From an uncultured Clostridia bacterium (lineage in GTDB: Bacteria; Bacillota; Clostridia; UMGS1883), in NCBI GenBank assembly GCA_947630525.1, contig CANRHW010000053.1, forward strand, positions 1 through 9,357: 9,357 nt of DNA. The letters run 5' to 3'. This document shows, in pieces, positions 6,532-9,357 of this stretch (positions within the stretch are counted from its first letter, which is position 1; the number at the start of each line of letters is the position of its first letter). Under the pieces are notes generated by a model. It saw nothing but the letters and a program-made list of their open reading frames with translations. It searched no databases and had not been told where the DNA came from. The position numbers were made by a program, and so were the translations under genes.

Positions 6532-9201
6532 TTAAGGCTCCAATATTTCCGCCTCGGCCGCCTGACACAGTGGGGTCAAGTTTTTGACATCGTCCCAGAC
6601 AAACACCCGAACAATGGCGGCGTTTTCGGCCGGGAGCGACGCCGTGAAACTGCCGCTTATGGCAGTTGCTCTGACCGCGGCCGTCATACGGCCGTCACCT
6701 GTATATGCCGCGGCATAGGCCGGCGCCCCGTCCGGAACCATTTCGGTCAGGAAATTCACCGCCAAACGGTCTCCGTCCTTCACCGCGTTAACATAGGCTA
6801 TGCCCGGCTCCGTCCGTTCAGTTTGCTTTACATAAATATCGGCATCGCCGGAAAATACCGTCGTATCGTCTACGGGTACGGTCATGTCCGGGTCAAGATA
6901 GAAACCGTCGATAACATAGCCGGAGCTTGGATTTACCGCGTCAAAATCAGGGGCGGACCCTTTCTTAAAGCGCTGCGAACCCAGAACGTCGTCCCCGCTC
7001 ACAAATATAACGTCGCAGAGCTCGTCGGAAAATATTGCGGTCAGGTCCCTATCGCCGGTCACATCAAATCTGAGGACGGGCTCGGCGCTGACAAGGCGGC
7101 CACCCTCGTACCAGCCGAGAAATCTTTCGCCGTCCAAAGGGGAAGCCGTCAGCCCGGCCCATTCGCCGGTGTGGAGGCTGCCTCCGCCGGTCACGTTGCC
7201 CGCGCCTTCGATTTTTGCTTCAATGCTGAAGCTGTCATCCTCGTCCAGCGCTTTGAGCGAGACGGGGCCGCCGCCGTTGTCCTCAAAGGTGTATTCTCCG
7301 TCGCCGTCAGTCATGACGGTAGCTATGCCGGTAAAAATGTCTCCGGCGTCAACGTCGGCGGTGTAGCTCACAATTTCAGTCACTTCGCCGGGATTGTTCT
7401 CCTGAACGCTGTAGCTCACCCGGCCGTCGCTTTCCGAAACGACCCTTGTGGTGTACTCCCCGTCCACGGGGATATATACGACCGCCTGACCGTTTTCGTC
7501 GATATAGGACAGCAGGCCATTTGGTATTTCATGGATTTCACCGTCGTATACCGCAGCCACCAACTTGCCATTGCTGTCATAAACCTCCAGGTCGTCGACA
7601 GTCTTGCCGGGACTGCCCGAATTGAGCCCGAGGCTCCTTGCGCCGCCGTCTTTGGCGTTGAAATAAACCCTGCGGGTGCTTCCGTCATACAGGTCATTCC
7701 CGCTTATGGCGTCGAGCCAGGCAAGGCAAAGCTCCGGATAGTGGGCGGCGCCCAGCTTGTCGGCGTTTGAATATATCTGTATCAAATCGGTAAGACCTAT
7801 GTCGTAAATAAGATCCGTGAGCAGTTTTAGCGATTCGCCGCTCACCGGCTGCTGTATGCCGGCGGCCCAAAAGGCCTCTGTCAGAGAAGCCCGAAGCTTG
7901 CGGTATTCGCCGAGGTCTCTGGTAGATTTTCGGAACAAGCTCCAAATCGTATCTCCAATGACATATAGCATACCGCCCCGGCGGGACATGGCCTTGTTAA
8001 GCCCACCTATGAAATCCGCCGCCTTGCCCTCGCCTATGATGTTTTCGCCTATATCGACGAAAAGCTCCTGATATTTTTGGGCGTAGTTTGAAGGGCTGCC
8101 AATGATTTTTGCGGCTTTGTCCAAAATGGAATCCAAAGTAACTCCCTGGGTTTCAAAGTTTTCAAGATTGTATTTGTCTTTTCTGTACTCCTCGGAGCAG
8201 TATTGGTCATATTTAGTCCTCATGGCCATAGACAACCGCTTGTATTTGTCCGGGCTCGTCCAAAGCTTGGAGGGCAGGAAGAGTGTATTGCCCCTTCGCC
8301 AATAGCCCCATTCCTCCATAACCACCTTGGGTACGGGGTCATTGTAGTTCACGATGCTGAATATGTTGCCGTAGAGCTTGTCGTTGCCGTCAAAGCGGAC
8401 GCCCGCCGGAGTTTCAAAGCAATAGGCGTATATATTTTCGGGCAGGAGGTTCACTTCGCCGCCAAGGATACCGGGCTCTTCGTCGAGGCGGGCCGCCGTG
8501 ACGTTAGTCGTGGCCGCCGCGCGGCTGAAGCCGGTTATCCAAAGCTTTACGTTGCCGGTGATGTTTTTACCTTTGATATATTCCTGCAAAAAGCTCACTA
8601 CCCGACGGCTGGCATTTCTAAACCCCTCATGCAAATCTTCCGTCCCTATGCGGAAATTCCCGCCCCATTCGTTTTCATAGTTAGCGCCGCGGACGCCAAC
8701 GGCGATAAGAGTATAATTACCGTCGGAATATCTGACCCGCTTGCTGGCGGCCGAGACCGCTATGGAGTCCGACTTGGGCTTTTTCATGTAGTATTCATTG
8801 TAGGCATAATCGCTAAAGCCCATTTGGCGCATGAGGCTGTAAGCGTTTCTGTACTGGCCGGAATAGTCTATATCGCCGTTGGCGTTCTTCTTAATCACAC
8901 CGAAGGCAGCCATGGCGAGCCTCAAAGACATTTTAGACAAATCGTGATTGTAGTCGTAGGCGCTGCCTGAAAAAAATACGTCGTTGTAATAGAAATCGAA
9001 TTTGTGCGAATAATTTTTACGGTTCGACTCAAATTCAAAGAAGCCGGTCTTTGTTTGGGGGAGGCCATAGGTATCGTCGGTCCTGACCGGCCCTTCATAA
9101 TATATCGCGGGTTCGGCGGTTTCTACCGTAAAACCGGGCACTGACAACAGCGTCAGCACCGCGCATAAAATCATGGCCAGCAGTTTTTTTGTTCTCGTCA
9201 T
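6532..9201 (-). CDS. Secreted lipase (class 3)-like alpha/beta-hydrolase with InlB-type repeats
   Basis: This 889-residue protein probably hydrolyses an ester (lipid or similar) outside the cell; the substrate is not predictable. Residues 1-29 form a signal peptide (TRTKK, then a hydrophobic run). The core resembles Lipase_3: VGVRG near 168-172 matches the oxyanion-strand position, GFSRA at 224-228 is the nucleophile elbow (Ser226), NDPVP carries Asp288, and AHYPEL carries His487. A mostly helical stretch of about 170 residues separates Asp from His, more than in compact family members. Residues 500-655 are beta-rich. An InlB-like repeat (GW near 702) spans about 657-728, a Listeria/Bacteroides-type repeat about 729-795, and a C-terminal domain ending with VFVWD and a Pro-Leu-Cys follows to 889. 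ATG 9201 is chosen because GGGAGGG lies just upstream and the signal peptide starts there; a longer frame from TTG 9267 would run through the promoter. No lipobox or LPXTG is seen. The fold call is fairly sure, the activity less so. Confidence 0.88.
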   Translation of the reverse strand: MTRTKKLLAMILCAVLTLLSVPGFTVETAEPAIYYEGPVRTDDTYGLPQTKTGFFEFESNRKNYSHKFDFYYNDVFFSGSAYDYNHDLSKMSLRLAMAAFGVIKKNANGDIDYSGQYRNAYSLMRQMGFSDYAYNEYYMKKPKSDSIAVSAASKRVRYSDGNYTLIAVGVRGANYENEWGGNFRIGTEDLHEGFRNASRRVVSFLQEYIKGKNITGNVKLWITGFSRAAATTNVTAARLDEEPGILGGEVNLLPENIYAYCFETPAGVRFDGNDKLYGNIFSIVNYNDPVPKVVMEEWGYWRRGNTLFLPSKLWTSPDKYKRLSMAMRTKYDQYCSEEYRKDKYNLENFETQGVTLDSILDKAAKIIGSPSNYAQKYQELFVDIGENIIGEGKAADFIGGLNKAMSRRGGMLYVIGDTIWSLFRKSTRDLGEYRKLRASLTEAFWAAGIQQPVSGESLKLLTDLIYDIGLTDLIQIYSNADKLGAAHYPELCLAWLDAISGNDLYDGSTRRVYFNAKDGGARSLGLNSGSPGKTVDDLEVYDSNGKLVAAVYDGEIHEIPNGLLSYIDENGQAVVYIPVDGEYTTRVVSESDGRVSYSVQENNPGEVTEIVSYTADVDAGDIFTGIATVMTDGDGEYTFEDNGGGPVSLKALDEDDSFSIEAKIEGAGNVTGGGSLHTGEWAGLTASPLDGERFLGWYEGGRLVSAEPVLRFDVTGDRDLTAIFSDELCDVIFVSGDDVLGSQRFKKGSAPDFDAVNPSSGYVIDGFYLDPDMTVPVDDTTVFSGDADIYVKQTERTEPGIAYVNAVKDGDRLAVNFLTEMVPDGAPAYAAAYTGDGRMTAAVRATAISGSFTASLPAENAAIVRVFVWDDVKNLTPLCQAAEAEILEP

Positions 9202-9207
9202 GCTTTT

Positions 9208-9214
9208 CCCTCCC
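9208..9214 (-). promoter_or_regulatory. Ribosome binding site of the lipase-like gene
   Basis: GGGAGGG lies about 6-7 nt before ATG 9201. It settles the start against the longer TTG-initiated frame, which has no comparable site. Confidence 0.85.
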
Positions 9215-9235
9215 GAAACTAAACTATTTAAATTT

Positions 9236-9264
9236 ATTTTACCATTTATTGCGGCTCTTTGCAA
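9236..9264 (-). promoter_or_regulatory. Sigma-A-type promoter of the lipase-like gene
   Basis: On the minus strand, TTGCAA (9264-9259) and TAAAAT (9241-9236) are spaced by exactly 17 nt, matching consensus at 4/6 and 5/6 positions. An A/T-rich stretch at 9265-9300 lies directly upstream and could act as an UP element. The 5' leader would be about 25-30 nt before ATG 9201, leaving no room for a riboswitch. Confidence 0.65.
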
Positions 9265-9355
9265 CAATTTTTTTAATTAACAATTTTCCAATTTTTGGTG
9301 AGAGGGAGCGTACGGCCAAATCAGCTCCGTCCGTATAAAAGATTTGACATATGAT
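9239..9355 (-). CDS. Possible C-terminal end of an upstream gene (partial, tentative)
   Basis: A minus-strand frame is open from the window edge for 38 codons and stops at TAA 9241-9239. The translated end is basic and amphipathic (PKIGKLLIKK, then AKSRNKW), as seen at the ends of some enzymes, but I recognise no family. Its stop overlaps the -10 box of the lipase-like promoter. A 38-codon open frame in A/T-rich DNA can also occur by chance, so this is only a candidate. Confidence 0.25.
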   Translation of the reverse strand: MICQIFYTDGADLAVRSLSPKIGKLLIKKIVAKSRNKW

Positions 9356-9357
9356 AC

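Noticed and set aside
5977..7770. 597-codon plus-strand open frame crossing the intergenic spacer
   Set aside because: It is antisense to both clearly real genes, has no signal of a known family, no good ribosome binding site, and a composition rich in Gly/Val/His/Arg typical of a shadow frame created by codon bias on the other strand.
9163..9201. Lipoprotein signal in the lipase-like protein (Cys13)
   Set aside because: The residues before Cys13 are MIL, not a lipobox, and the cysteine lies inside the hydrophobic core before a better type I cleavage region.
9202..9267. N-terminal extension of the lipase-like protein from TTG 9267
   Set aside because: It would bury the signal peptide behind 22 residues, lacks a ribosome binding site, and would be translated from DNA that carries the likely -10 and -35 boxes.
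1..9357. CRISPR array, tRNA, rRNA, transposase or prophage genes
   Set aside because: No regularly spaced repeats, RNA gene signatures or mobile-element proteins were seen on either strand; the window is filled by two long genes and two short spacers.

Overview
The window looks like a piece of a Gram-positive, Clostridia-like genome (Bacillota, gut or other anaerobe). This is inferred from four things: strong GGGAGGG Shine-Dalgarno sequences, sigma-A-like promoters, heavy use of ATA and AGG/AGA codons, and secreted proteins with InlB/Listeria-Bacteroides-type beta repeats. No marker gene is present, so the taxonomy is only a suggestion.

Layout: everything supported lies on the minus strand, so transcription runs from right to left. 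Positions 9202-9357 are an upstream region with a good promoter, a strong ribosome binding site and possibly the last codons of another gene. Positions 6532-9201 encode an 889-residue secreted lipase (class 3)-like alpha/beta-hydrolase with C-terminal InlB-type repeats. Positions 6403-6531 are a 129-nt spacer holding a weak terminator-like hairpin, an 11-bp perfect inverted repeat, a plausible promoter and a second strong ribosome binding site. Positions 1-6402 encode at least 2134 residues of a giant secreted protein that is still open at the window edge. It has a signal peptide, two Calx-beta-like domains (the first interrupted by a large insertion), EF-hand-like calcium loops, a carboxypeptidase-regulatory-like beta-sandwich, an acidic linker, a long beta-rich part with propeller-like character, and the apparent start of a CARDB/Ig-like domain.

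How the genes may work together: both products are exported, both have almost the same ribosome binding site, and they are adjacent and co-directional. A reasonable inference is an extracellular or cell-surface pair: a hydrolase with wall- or substrate-binding repeats, and a very large calcium-stabilised stalk/adhesin-like protein. Nothing in the sequence proves that they interact. The many plus-strand open frames are antisense shadows of these two genes and are not annotated.
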